Source: Straminergon stramineum (lineage: Eukaryota > Streptophyta > Bryopsida > Hypnales > Calliergonaceae). Taken from it: a stretch of DNA of 64,000 bases. Below the pieces are notes generated by a model that searched no databases, had not been told where the DNA came from, and was given only the letters and a program-made list of their open reading frames with translations. Each line of letters opens with the position of its first letter. Within the stretch, counting starts at the first letter, position 1. The position numbers and the translations under genes are program-made. The DNA lies in assembly GCA_963920665.1 (NCBI GenBank), contig OY987269.1:7008501-7072500 (forward strand), in the 5' to 3' direction. Shown piece by piece: positions 54,901 through 56,255 of this stretch.

Positions 54901-56255
54901 TTGAGGGATGTGAACAACTAGAAGAGATTCCGCTAGCCATAGCCAACATGACATGTGTGCAATGGCTTGGCTTTGAAGGTTGTAAGAAGTTGAAGGTAGG
55001 GCATACATCATTTGAGAACCTCAAGGCTTTAAAGATTGTACACTTTGGAGGATGTGAGGTTTTGGAGAGAATGCCCCATGGATTGGGAAAGTTGGCATCA
55101 CTAGAGAAGCTCTATTTGAATGGTTGCAAGGAGTTGAATATTGAGGATTTGGAGCTTGAATCATTGACATCACTTACGACATTGAATTTTGAGGGATGTG
55201 AACAACTAGAAGAGATTCCACTAGCCATAGCCAACATGACATGTGTGCAATGGCTTGGCTTTGAAGGTTGTAAGAAGTTGAAGGTGGGGCATGCATTATT
55301 TGAGAACCTCAAGGCTTTAAAGATTGTACACTTTGGAGGATGTGAGGTTTTGGAGAGAATGCCCCATGGATTGGGAAAGTTGGCATCACTAGAGAAGCTC
55401 TATTTGAATGGTTACAAGGAGTTGAATATTGAGGATTTGGAGCTTGAATCATTGACATCACTTACGACATTGAATTTTGAGGGATGTGAACAACTAGAAG
55501 AGATTCCACTAGCCATAGCCAACATGACATGTGTGCAATGGCTTGGCTTTGAAGGTTGTAAGAAGTTGAAGGTGGGGCATGCATTATTTGAGAACCTCAA
55601 GGCTTTAAAGATTGTACACTTTGGAGGATGTGAGGTTTTGGAGAGAATGCCCCATGGATTGGGAAAGTTGGCATCACTAGAGAAGCTCTATTTGAATGGT
55701 TGCAAGGAGTTGAATATTGAGGATTTGGATCTTGAATCATTGACATCACTTATGACGTTGAATTTTAAGGGATGTGAACAACTAGAAGAGATTCCGCTAG
55801 CCATAGCCAACATGACATGTGTGCAATGGCTTGGCTTTGAAGGTTGTAAGAAGTTGAAGGTGGGGCATACATCATTTGAGAACCTCAAGGCTTTAAAGAT
55901 TGTACACTTTGGAGGATGTGAGGTGCTAGAGAAAATGCCCCACGGATTGGGAAAGTTGGCATCACTAGAGAAGCTCTATTTGAATGGTTGCAAGGAGTTG
56001 AATATTGAGGATTTGGAGCTTGAGTCATTGACATCACTTACGACATTGAATTTTGAGGGATGTGAACAACTAGAAGAGATTCCGCTAGCCATAGCCAACA
56101 TGACATGTTTGCAATGGCTTGGCTTTGAAGGTTGTAAGAAGTTGAAGGTGGGGCATGCATCATTTGAGAACCTCAAGGCTTTAAAGATTGTACACTTTGG
56201 AGGATGTGAGGTGCTAGAGAAATGCCCCACGGATTGGGAAAGTTGGCATCACTAG
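21999..56255 (+). CDS. Kinase-NB-ARC-LRR receptor, exon 3: giant LRR array up to frameshift
   Basis: 11,418 codons without a stop. The exon starts EFQLARGM after the acceptor. About 85-90 residues of NLR linker follow, then diverged LRRs (LTILELQNF, LKTLRLQKC, LTSLYIQRC, LEILDLEGC), then the regular array from 22,527. Each LRR is 24 residues with the plant pattern LxxLxxLxLxxCxxL. Four types alternate: LASLEKLYLNGCKEL, LTSLTTLNFEGCEQL, MTCVQWLGFEGCKKL and LKALKIVHFGGCEVL. 117 complete 96-residue units precede the break. LRR tails of NLRs usually bind ligand or hold the NB-ARC inactive, and typically have some tens of repeats, so this length is far outside the norm. A missing A in GAGAAAATG at 56,220-56,222 shifts the frame; ten aberrant residues follow before TAG at 56,253-56,255. 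Spliced to exons 1-2 the product is 12,309 residues. Confidence 0.85.
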   Translation, partial: EFQLARGMCITGLHEKKKLNSMDKLDFPELLLLNIEALNDLSYVVKLIKKTHRLKFLRIMHKTNDIDHGDIFSNNTSQLKSLLQLKELQQLTILELQNFQLMKTFPNTTMDHIPLKTLRLQKCQNLTNISHGFENIATLTSLYIQRCTKMTTIDATFENLKALEILDLEGCKSIEYMPLGLEKLVYLKKLNFTNCKQLKIKDSELHSLTSLTMLNLKGCEQLEEILLAITNMISLQWLGFKGCKKLRVGHASFENLKALKILVFEGCEVLQKMPHGLGKLASLEKLYLNGCKELKIEDSDLESMTLLTMLNFKECKQLEEIPQAITNMTCLQWLGFEGCKKLRVGHASFENLKALKILVFAKCEVLEKMPHGLGKLALLEVLDLSGCKELKIQDLELESMTSLTTLNFEGCEQLEEIPLAIANMTCLQWLSFGGCKKLRVGLASFENLKALKTLDFEGCEVLEKMPHGLGKLASLEKLYLNGCKELNIEDLELESMTSLTTLNFEGCEQLEEIPLAIANMTCLQWLGFEGCKKLKVGHTSFENLKALKTLDFEGCEVLEKMPHGLGKLASLEKLYLNGCKELKIEDSDLESMTSLTTLNFKGCEQLEEIPLAIANMTCLQWLGFKGCKKLRVGHASFENLKALKTLDFEGCEVLEKMPHGLGKLASLEKLYLNGCKELNIEDSDLESMTSLTTLNFEGCEQLQEIPLAIANMTCVQWLGFEGCKKLKVGHTSFENLKALKIVHFGGCEVLEKMPHGLGKLASLEKLYLNGCKELNIEDLELESLTSLTTLNFEGCEQLEEIPLAIANMTCVQWLGFEGCKKLKVGHTSFENLKALKIVHFGGCEVLERMPHGLGKLASLEKLYLNGCKELNIEDSDLESMTSLTTLNFKGCEQLEEIPLAIANMTCVQWLGFEGCKKLKVGHASFENLKALKIVHFGGCEVLERMPHGLGKLASLEKLYLNGCKELNIEDLDLESLTSLMTLNFEGCEQLEEITLAIANMTCLQWLGFEGCKKLKVGHASLENLKALKIVHFGGCEVLERMPHGLGKLASLEELDLNGCKELNIEDLELESLTSLTTLNFEGCEQLEEIPLAIANMTCVQWLGFEGCKKLKVGHTSFENLKALKIVHFGGCEVLEKMPHGLGKLASLEELYLNGCKELNIEDLDLESLTSLMTLNFEGCEQLEEIPLAIANMTCLQWLGFEGCKKLKVGHALFENLKALKIVHFGGCEVLEKKPHGLGKLASLEKLYLNGCKELNIEDLELESLTSLTTLNFEGCEQLEEIPLAIANMTCLQWLSFEGCKKLKVGHTSFENLKALKIVHFGGCEVLEKMPHGLGKLASLEELDLSGCKELNIEDLELESLTSLTTLNFEGCEQLEEIPLAIANMTCVQWLGFEGCKKLKVGHTSFENLKALKIVHFGGCEVLERMPHGLGKLASLEKLYLNGCKELKIEDSDLESMTSLTTLNFEGCEQLEEIPLAIANMTCLQWLGFEGCKKLKVGHTSFENLKALKIVHFGGCEVLERMPHGLGKLASLEKLYLNGCKELNIEDLELESLTSLTTLNFEGCEQLEEIPLAIANMTCVQWLGFEGCKKLKVGHTSFENLKALKIVHFGGCEVLEKMPHGLGKLASLEKLYLNGCKELNIEDLDLESLTSLMTLNFEGCEQLEEIPLAIANMTCLQWLGFEGCKKLKVGHALFENLKALKIVHFGGCEVLEKKPHGLGKLASLEKLYLNGCKELNIEDLELESLTSLTTLNFEGCEQLEEIPLAIANMTCVQWLGFEGCKKLKVGHTSFENLKALKIVHFGGCEVLEKMPHGLGKLASLEELDLSGCKELNIEDLELESLTSLTTLNFEGCEQLEEIPLAIANMTCVQWLGFEGCKKLKVGHTSFENLKALKIVHFGGCEVLEKMPHGLGKLASLEKLYLNGCKELNIEDSDLESMTSLTTLNFEGCEQLEEIPLAIANMTCLQWLGFEGCKKLKVGHALFENLKALKIVHFGGCEVLEKKPHGLGKLASLEKLYLNGCKELNIEDLELESLTSLTTLNFEGCEQLEEIPLAIANMTCVQWLGFEGCKKLKVGHTSFENLKALKIVHFGGCEVLERMPHGLGKLASLEKLYLNGCKELKIEDSALESMTSLTTLNSEGCQQLEEIPLAIANMTCVQWLGFEGCKKLKVGHALFENLKALKIVHFGGCEVLEKKPHGLGKLASLEKLYLNGCKELNIEDLELESLTSLTTLNFEGCEQLEEIPLAIANMTCLQWLGFEGCKKLKVGHASLENLKALKIVHFGGCEVLERMPHGLGKLASVEELDLNGCKELNIEDLELESLTSLTTLNFEGCEQLEEIPLAIANMTCVQWLGFEGCKKLKVGHASLENLKALKIVHFGGCEVLERMPHGLGKLASLEELDLNGCKELNIEDLELESLTSLTTLNFEGCEQLEEIPLAIANMTCVQWLGFEGCKKLKVGHTSFENLKALKIVHFGGCEVLERMPHGLGKLASLEKLYLNGCKELNIEDLDLESLTSLMTLNFEGCEQLEEIPLAIANMTCLQWLGFEGCKKLKVGHALFENLKALKIVHFGGCEVLEKKPHGLGKLASLEKLYLNGCKELNIEDLELESLTSLTTLIFEGCEQLEEIPLAIANMTCVQWLGFEGCKKLKVGHTSFENLKALKIVHFGGCEVLERMPHGLGKLASLEKLYLNGCKELKIEDSALESMTSLTTLNSEGCQQLEEIPLAIANMTCVQWLGFEGCKKLKVGHALFENLKALKIVHFGGCEVLEKKPHGLGKLASLEKLYLNGCKELNIEDLELESLTSLTTLNFEGCEQLEEIPLAIANMTCVQWLGFEGCKKLKVGHTSFENLKALKIVHFGGCEVLEKMPHGLGKLASLEELDLSGCKELNIEDLELESLTSLTTLNFEGCEQLEEIPLAIANMTCVQWLGFEGCKKLKVGHALFENLKALKIVHFGGCEVLEKKPHGLGKLASLEKLYLNGCKELNIEDLELESLTSLTTLNFEGCEQLEEIPLAIANMTCVQWLGFEGCKKLKVGHALFENLKALKIVHFGGCEVLEKKPHGLGKLASLEKLYLNGCKELNIEDLELESLTSLTTLNFEGCEQLEEIPLAIANMTCVQWLGFEGCKKLKVGHTSFENLKALKIVHFGGCEVLERMPHGLGKLASLEKLYLNGCKELKIEDSDLESMTSLTTLNFEGCEQLEEIPLAIANMTCLQWLGFEGCKKLKVGHTSFENLKALKIVHFGGCEVLERMPHGLGKLASLEKLYLNGCKELNIEDLELESLTSLTTLNFEGCEQLEEIPLAIANMTCVQWLGFEGCKKLKVGHTSFENLKALKIVHFGGCEVLEKMPHGLGKLASLEKLYLNGCKELNIEDLDLESLTSLMTLNFEGCEQLEEIPLAIANMTCLQWLGFEGCKKLKVGHALFENLKALKIVHFGGCEVLEKKPHGLGKLASLEKLYLNGCKELNIEDLELESLTSLTTLNFEGCEQLEEIPLAIANMTCVQWLGFEGCKKLKVGHTSFENLKALKIVHFGGCEVLEKMPHGLGKLASLEELDLSGCKELNIEDLELESLTSLTTLNFEGCEQLEEIPLAIANMTCVQWLGFEGCKKLKVGHTSFENLKALKIVHFGGCEVLEKMPHGLGKLASLEKLYLNGCKELKIEDSDLESMTSLTTLNFEGCEQLEEIPLAIANMTCLQWLGFEGCKKLKVGHTSFENLKALKIVHFGGCEVLERMPHGLGKLASLEKLYLNGCKELNIEDLDLESLTSLMTLNFEGCEQLEEIPLAIANMTCLQWLGFEGCKKLKVGHALFENLKALKIVHFGGCEVLEKKPHGLGKLASLEKLYLNGCKELNIEDLELESLTSLTTLIFEGCEQLEEIPLAIANMTCVQWLGFEGCKKLKVGHTSFENLKALKIVHFGGCEVLERMPHGLGKLASLEKLYLNGCKELKIEDSALESMTSLTTLNSEGCQQLEEIPLAIANMTCVQWLGFEGCKKLKVGHALFENLKALKIVHFGGCEVLEKKPHGLGKLASLEKLYLNGCKELNIEDLELESLTSLTTLNFEGCEQLEEIPLAIANMTCVQWLGFEGCKKLKVGHTSFENLKALKIVHFGGCEVLEKMPHGLGKLASLEELDLSGCKELNIEDLELESLTSLTTLNFEGCEQLEEIPLAIANMTCVQWLGFEGCKKLKVGHALFENLKALKIVHFGGCEVLEKKPHGLGKLASLEKLYLNGCKELNIEDLELESLTSLTTLNFEGCEQLEEIPLAIANMTCVQWLGFEGCKKLKVGHALFENLKALKIVHFGGCEVLEKMPHGLGKLASLEKLYLNGCKELKIEDSDLESMTSLTTLIFEGCEQLEEIPLAIANMTCVQWLGFEGCKKLKVGHTSFENLKALKIVHFGGCEVLERMPHGLGKLASLEKLYLNGCKELKIEDSALESMTSLTTLNSEGCQQLEEIPLAIANMTCVQWLGFEGCKKLKVGHALFENLKALKIVHFGGCEVLEKKPHGLGKLASLEKLYLNGCKELNIEDLELESLTSLTTLNFEGCEQLEEIPLAIANMTCVQWLGFEGCKKLKVGHALFENLKALKIVHFGGCEVLEKMPHGLGKLASLEKLYLNGCKELKIEDSDLESMTSLTTLIFEGCEQLEEIPLAIANMTCVQWLGFEGCKKLKVGHTSFENLKALKIVHFGGCEVLERMPHGLGKLASLEKLYLNGCKELNIEDLDLESLTSLMTLNFEGCEQLEEIPLAIANMTCLQWLGFEGCKKLKVGHALFENLKALKIVHFGGCEVLEKKPHGLGKLASLEKLYLNGCKELNIEDLELESLTSLTTLNFEGCEQLEEIPLAIANMTCVQWLGFEGCKKLKVGHTSFENLKALKIVHFGGCEVLERMPHGLGKLASLEKLYLNGCKELKIEDSALESMTSLTTLNSEGCQQLEEIPLAIANMTCVQWLGFEGCKKLKVGHALFENLKALKIVHFGGCEVLEKKPHGLGKLASLEKLYLNGCKELNIEDLELESLTSLTTLNFEGCEQLEEIPLAIANMTCVQWLGFEGCKKLKVGHTSFENLKALKIVHFGGCEVLEKMPHGLGKLASLEELDLSGCKELNIEDLELESLTSLTTLNFEGCEQLEEIPLAIANMTCVQWLGFEGCKKLKVGHTSFENLKALKIVHFGGCEVLERMPHGLGKLASLEKLYLNGCKELKIEDSALESMTSLTTLNSEGCQQLEEIPLAIANMTCVQWLGFEGCKKLKVGHALFENLKALKIVHFGGCEVLEKKPHGLGKLASLEKLYLNGCKELNIEDLELESLTSLTTLNFEGCEQLEEIPLAIANMTCVQWLGFEGCKKLKVGHALFENLKALKIVHFGGCEVLEKKPHGLGKLASLEKLYLNGCKELKIEDSDLESMTSLTTLIFEGCEQLEEIPLAIANMTCVQWLGFEGCKKLKVGHTSFENLKALKIVHFGGCEVLERMPHGLGKLASLEKLYLNGCKELKIEDSALESMTSLTTLNSEGCQQLEEIPLAIANMTCVQWLGFEGCKKLKVGHALFENLKALKIVHFGGCEVLEKKPHGLGKLASLEKLYLNGCKELNIEDLELESLTSLTTLNFEGCEQLEEIPLAIANMTCVQWLGFEGCKKLKVGHTSFENLKALKIVHFGGCEVLEKMPHGLGKLASLEELDLSGCKELNIEDLELESLTSLTTLNFEGCEQLEEIPLAIANMTCVQWLGFEGCKKLKVGHTSFENLKALKIVHFGGCEVLEKMPHGLGKLASLEELHLNACKELNIEDLELESLTSLTTLNFEGCEQLEEIPLAIANMTCVQWLGFEGCKKLKVGHALFENLKALKIVHFGGCEVLEKMPHGLGKLASLEELDLSGCKELNIEDLELESLTSLTTLNFEGCEQLEEIPLAIANMTCVQWLGFEGCKKLKVGHTSFENLKALKIVHFGGCEVLERMPHGLGKLASLEKLYLNGCKELKIEDSALESMTSLTTLNSEGCQQLEEIPLAIANMTCLQWLGFEGCKKLKVGHALFENLKALKIVHFGGCEVLEKMPHGLGKLASLEELDLSGCKELNIEDLELESLTSLTTLNFEGCEQLEEIPLAIANMTCVQWLGFEGCKKLKVGHTSFENLKALKIVHFGGCEVLERMPHGLGKLASLEKLYLNGCKELNIEDSDLESMTSLTTLNFKGCEQLEEIPLAIANMTCLQWLGFEGCKKLKVGHASFENLKALKTLDFEGCEVLEKMPHGLGKLASLEKLYLNGCKELKIEDSDLESMTSLTTLNCEGCEQLEEIPLAIANMTCLQWLGFEGCKKLKVGHTSFENLKALKIVHFGGCEVLERMPHGLGKLASLEKLYLNGCKELNIEDLELESLTSLTTLNFEGCEQLEEIPLAIANMTCVQWLGFEGCKKLKVGHTSFENLKALKIVHFGGCEVLERMPHGLGKLASLEKLYLNGCKELNIEDSDLESMTSLTTLNFKGCEQLEEIPLAIANMTCLQWLGFEGCKKLKVGHASFENLKALKTLDFEGCEVLEKMPHGLGKLASLEKLYLNGCKELKIEDSDLESMTSLTTLNCEGCEQLEEIPLAIANMTCLQWLGFEGCKKLKVGHTSFENLKALKIVHFGGCEVLERMPHGLGKLASLEKLYLNGCKELNIEDLELESLTSLTTLNFEGCEQLEEIPLAIANMTCVQWLGFEGCKKLKVGHTSFENLKALKIVHFGGCEVLERMPHGLGKLASLEKLYLNGCKELNIEDSDLESMTSLTTLNFKGCEQLEEIPLAIANMTCLQWLGFEGCKKLKVGHASFENLKALKTLDFEGCEVLEKMPHGLGKLASLEKLYLNGCKELKIEDSDLESMTSLTTLNCEGCEQLEEIPLAIANMTCLQWLGFEGCKKLKVGHTSFENLKALKIVHFGGCEVLERMPHGLGKLASLEKLYLNGCKELNIEDSDLESMTSLTTLNFKGCEQLEEIPLAIANMTCLQWLGFEGCKKLKVGHASFENLKALKTLDFEGCEVLEKMPHGLGKLASLEKLYLNGCKELKIEDSDLESMTSLTTLNCEGCQQLEEIPLAIANMTCLQWLGFEGCKKLKVGHTSFENLKALKIVHFGGCEVLERMPHGLGKLASLEKLYLNGCKELNIEDLDIESLTSLMTLNFEGCEQLEEIPLAIANMTCLQWLGFEGCKKLKVGHALFENLKALKIVHFGGCEVLEKMPHGLGKLASLEKLYLNGCKELNIEDSDLESMTSLTTLNFKGCEQLEEIPLAIANMTCLQWLGFEGCKKLKVGHASFENLKALKTLDFEGCEVLEKMPHGLGKLASLEKLYLNGCKELKIEDSDLESMTSLTTLNCEGCQQLEEIPLAIANMTCLQWLGFEGCKKLKVGHASFENLKALKIVHFGGCEVLERMPHGLGKLASLEKLYLNGCKELNIEDLELESLTSLTTLNFEGCEQLEEIPLAIANMTCVQWLGFEGCKKLKVGRTSFENLKALKIVHFGGCEVLERMPHGLGKLASLEKLYLNGCKELNIEDSDLESMTSLTTLNFKGCEQLEEIPLAIANMTCLQWLGFEGCKKLKVGHASFENLKALKTLDFEGCEVLEKMPHGLGKLASLEKLYLNGCKELKIEDSDLESMTSLTTLNCEGCQQLEEIPLAIANMTCLQWLGFEGCKKLKVGHASFENLKALKIVHFGGCEVLERMPHGLGKLASLEKLYLNGCKELNIEDLDLESLTSLMTLNFEGCEQLEEIPLAIANMTCLQWLGFEGCKKLKVGHTSFENLKALKIVHFGGCEVLEKMPHGLGKLASLEKLYLNGCKELNIEDLELESLTSLTTLNFEGCEQLEEIPLAIANMTCLQWLGFEGCKKLKVGHASFENLKALKIVHFGGCEVLEKMPHGLGKLASLEKLYLNGCKELNIEDSDLESMTSLMTLNFKGCEQLEEIPLAIANITCLQWLGFEGCKKLKVGHASFENLKALKIVHFGGCEVLERMPHGLGKLASLEKLYLNGCKELNIEDLELESLTSLTTLNFEGCEQLEEIPLAIANMTCVQWLGFEGCKKLKVGHTSFENLKALKIVHFGGCEVLERMPHGLGKLASLEKLYLNGCKELNIEDSDLESMTSLTTLNFKGCEQLEEIPLAIANMTCVQWLGFEGCKKLKVGHASFENLKALKTLDFEGCEVLEKMPHGLGKLASLEKLYLNGCKELKIEDSDLESMTSLTTLNCEGCEQLEEIPLAIANMTCLQWLGFEGCKKLKVGHTSFENLKALKIVHFGGCEVLERMPHGLGKLASLEKLYLNGCKELNIEDSDLESMTSLTTLNFKGCEQLEEIPLAIANMTCLQWLGFEGCKKLKVGHASFENLKALKTLDFEGCEVLEKMPHGLGKLASLEKLYLNGCKELKIEDSDLESMTSLTTLNCEGCQQLEEIPLAIANMTCLQWLGFEGCKKLKVGHTSFENLKALKIVHFGGCEVLERMPHGLGKLASLEKLYLNGCKELNIEDLDIESLTSLMTLNFEGCEQLEEIPLAIANMTCLQWLGFEGCKKLKVGHALFENLKALKIVHFGGCEVLEKMPHGLGKLASLEKLYLNGCKELNIEDSDLESMTSLTTLNFKGCEQLEEIPLAIANMTCLQWLGFEGCKKLKVGHASFENLKALKTLDFEGCEVLEKMPHGLGKLASLEKLYLNGCKELKIEDSDLESMTSLTTLNCEGCQQLEEIPLAIANMTCLQWLGFEGCKKLKVGHASFENLKALKIVHFGGCEVLERMPHGLGKLASLEKLYLNGCKELNIEDLELESLTSLTTLNFEGCEQLEEIPLAIANMTCVQWLGFEGCKKLKVGRTSFENLKALKIVHFGGCEVLERMPHGLGKLASLEKLYLNGCKELNIEDSDLESMTSLTTLNFKGCEQLEEIPLAIANMTCLQWLGFEGCKKLKVGHASFENLKALKTLDFEGCEVLEKMPHGLGKLASLEKLYLNGCKELKIEDSDLESMTSLTTLNCEGCQQLEEIPLAIANMTCLQWLGFEGCKKLKVGHASFENLKALKIVHFGGCEVLERMPHGLGKLASLEKLYLNGCKELNIEDLDLESLTSLMTLNFEGCEQLEEIPLAIANMTCLQWLGFEGCKKLKVGHTSFENLKALKIVHFGGCEVLEKMPHGLGKLASLEKLYLNGCKELNIEDLELESLTSLTTLNFEGCEQLEEIPLAIANMTCLQWLGFEGCKKLKVGHASFENLKALKIVHFGGCEVLEKMPHGLGKLASLEKLYLNGCKELNIEDSDLESMTSLMTLNFKGCEQLEEIPLAIANMTCLQWLGFEGCKKLKVGHASFENLKALKIVHFGGCEVLERMPHGLGKLASLEKLYLNGCKELNIEDSDLESMTSLMTLNFKGCEQLEEIPLAIANITCLQWLGFEGCKKLKVGHASFENLKALKIVHFGGCEVLERMPHGLGKLASLEKLYLNGCKELNIEDLELESLTSLTTLNFEGCEQLEEIPLAIANMTCVQWLGFEGCKKLKVGHTSFENLKALKIVHFGGCEVLERMPHGLGKLASLEKLYLNGCKELNIEDSDLESMTSLTTLNFKGCEQLEEIPLAIANMTCLQWLGFEGCKKLKVGHASFENLKALKTLDFEGCEVLEKMPHGLGKLASLEKLYLNGCKELKIEDSDLESMTSLTTLNCEGCQQLEEIPLAIANMTCLQWLGFEGCKKLKVGHASFENLKALKIVHFGGCEVLERMPHGLGKLASLEKLYLNGCKELNIEDLDLESLTSLMTLNFEGCEQLEEIPLAIANMTCLQWLGFEGCKKLKVGHTSFENLKALKIVHFGGCEVLEKMPHGLGKLASLEKLYLNGCKELNIEDLELESLTSLTTLNFEGCEQLEEIPLAIANMTCLQWLGFEGCKKLKVGHASFENLKALKIVHFGGCEVLEKMPHGLGKLASLEKLYLNGCKELNIEDSDLESMTSLMTLNFKGCEQLEEIPLAIANMTCLQWLGFEGCKKLKVGHASFENLKALKIVHFGGCEVLERMPHGLGKLASLEKLYLNGCKELNIEDSDLESLTSLTTLNFEGCEQLEEIPLAIANMTCLQWLGFEGCKKLKVGHTSFENLKALKIVHFGGCEVLEKMPHGLGKLASLEKLYLNGCKELNIEDSDLESLTSLTTLNFEGCEQLEEIQLAIANMTCLQWLGFEGCKKLKVGHASFENLKALKIVHFGGCEVLEKMPHGLGKLASLEKLYLNGCKELNIEDSDLESMTSLMTLNFKGCEQLEEIPLAIANMTCLQWLGFEGCKKLKVGHASFENLKALKIVHFGGCEVLERMPHGLGKLASLEKLYLNGCKELNIEDLDLESLTSLMTLNFEGCEQLEEIPLAIANMTCLQWLGFEGCKKLKVGHTSFENLKALKIVHFGGCEVLEKMPHGLGKLASLEKLYLNGCKELNIEDSDLESLTSLTTLNFEGCEQLEEIQLAIANMTCLQWLGFEGCKKLKVGHASFENLKALKIVHFGGCEVLEKMPHGLGKLASLEKLYLNGCKELNIEDSDLESMTSLMTLNFKGCEQLEEIPLAIANMTCLQWLGFEGCKKLKVGHASFENLKALKIVHFGGCEILERMPHGLGKLASLEKLYLNGCKELNIEDLDLESLTSLTTLNFEGCEQLEEIQLAIANMTCLQWLGFEGCKKLKVGHTSFENLKALKIVHFGGCEVLERMPHGLGKLASLEKLYLNGCKELNIEDLELESLTSLTTLNFEGCEQLEEIPLAIANMTCVQWLGFEGCKKLKVGHTSFENLKALKIVHFGGCEVLERMPHGLGKLASLEKLYLNGCKELNIEDSDLESMTSLTTLNFKGCEQLEEIPLAIANMTCLQWLGFEGCKKLKVGHASFENLKALKTLDFEGCEVLEKMPHGLGKLASLEKLYLNGCKELKIEDSDLESMTSLTTLNCEGCEQLEEIPLAIANMTCVQWLGFEGCKKLKVGHTSFENLKALKIVHFGGCEVLERMPHGLGKLASLEKLYLNGCKELNIEDLDLESLTSLMTLNFEGCEQLEEIPLAIANMTCVQWLGFEGCKKLKVGHTSFENLKALKIVHFGGCEVLERMPHGLGKLASLEKLYLNGCKELNIEDLELESLTSLTTLNFEGCEQLEEIPLAIANMTCVQWLGFEGCKKLKVGHALFENLKALKIVHFGGCEVLERMPHGLGKLASLEKLYLNGYKELNIEDLELESLTSLTTLNFEGCEQLEEIPLAIANMTCVQWLGFEGCKKLKVGHALFENLKALKIVHFGGCEVLERMPHGLGKLASLEKLYLNGCKELNIEDLDLESLTSLMTLNFKGCEQLEEIPLAIANMTCVQWLGFEGCKKLKVGHTSFENLKALKIVHFGGCEVLEKMPHGLGKLASLEKLYLNGCKELNIEDLELESLTSLTTLNFEGCEQLEEIPLAIANMTCLQWLGFEGCKKLKVGHASFENLKALKIVHFGGCEVLEKCPTDWESWHH
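29480..34864 (+). repeat. Segmental duplication of 13 units inside the array
   Basis: The rare variant TLIFEGC combined with the synonymous CTAACG occurs at 29,841 and 33,585, 3,744 bp (13 units) apart. The following order of unit types (KKPHG, SALES with SEGCQQ, EELDLSG) is the same to about 31,100 and 34,850. A further offset of 5,184 bp (18 units) links the order of units at about 26,312-27,664 with 31,496-32,848. Confidence 0.75.
40424..42900 (+). repeat. Higher-order repeat of three units (864 bp), about three copies
   Basis: The rare variant AATTGTGAG (TLNCEGC) falls at 40,788, 41,652 and 42,516, exactly 864 bp apart. It follows in each case a unit ending LKTLDFEGC instead of LKIVHFGGC. 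The three-unit block is therefore itself tandemly repeated inside the 288-bp array. Confidence 0.85.
42728..50128 (+). repeat. Segmental duplication of 14-15 units inside the array
   Basis: Rare variants recur at a fixed distance. LDIES (GATATTGAATC) starts at 43,341 and 47,373, and the His-to-Arg codon CGT in VGRTSF lies at 44,346 and 48,378; both pairs are 4,032 bp (14 units) apart. The Met-to-Ile codon ATC in ANITC lies at 45,732 and 50,052, 4,320 bp (15 units) apart, so one extra unit was gained between these markers in the second copy (near 49,640-49,928). This is the mark of unequal exchange in register. Confidence 0.85.
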
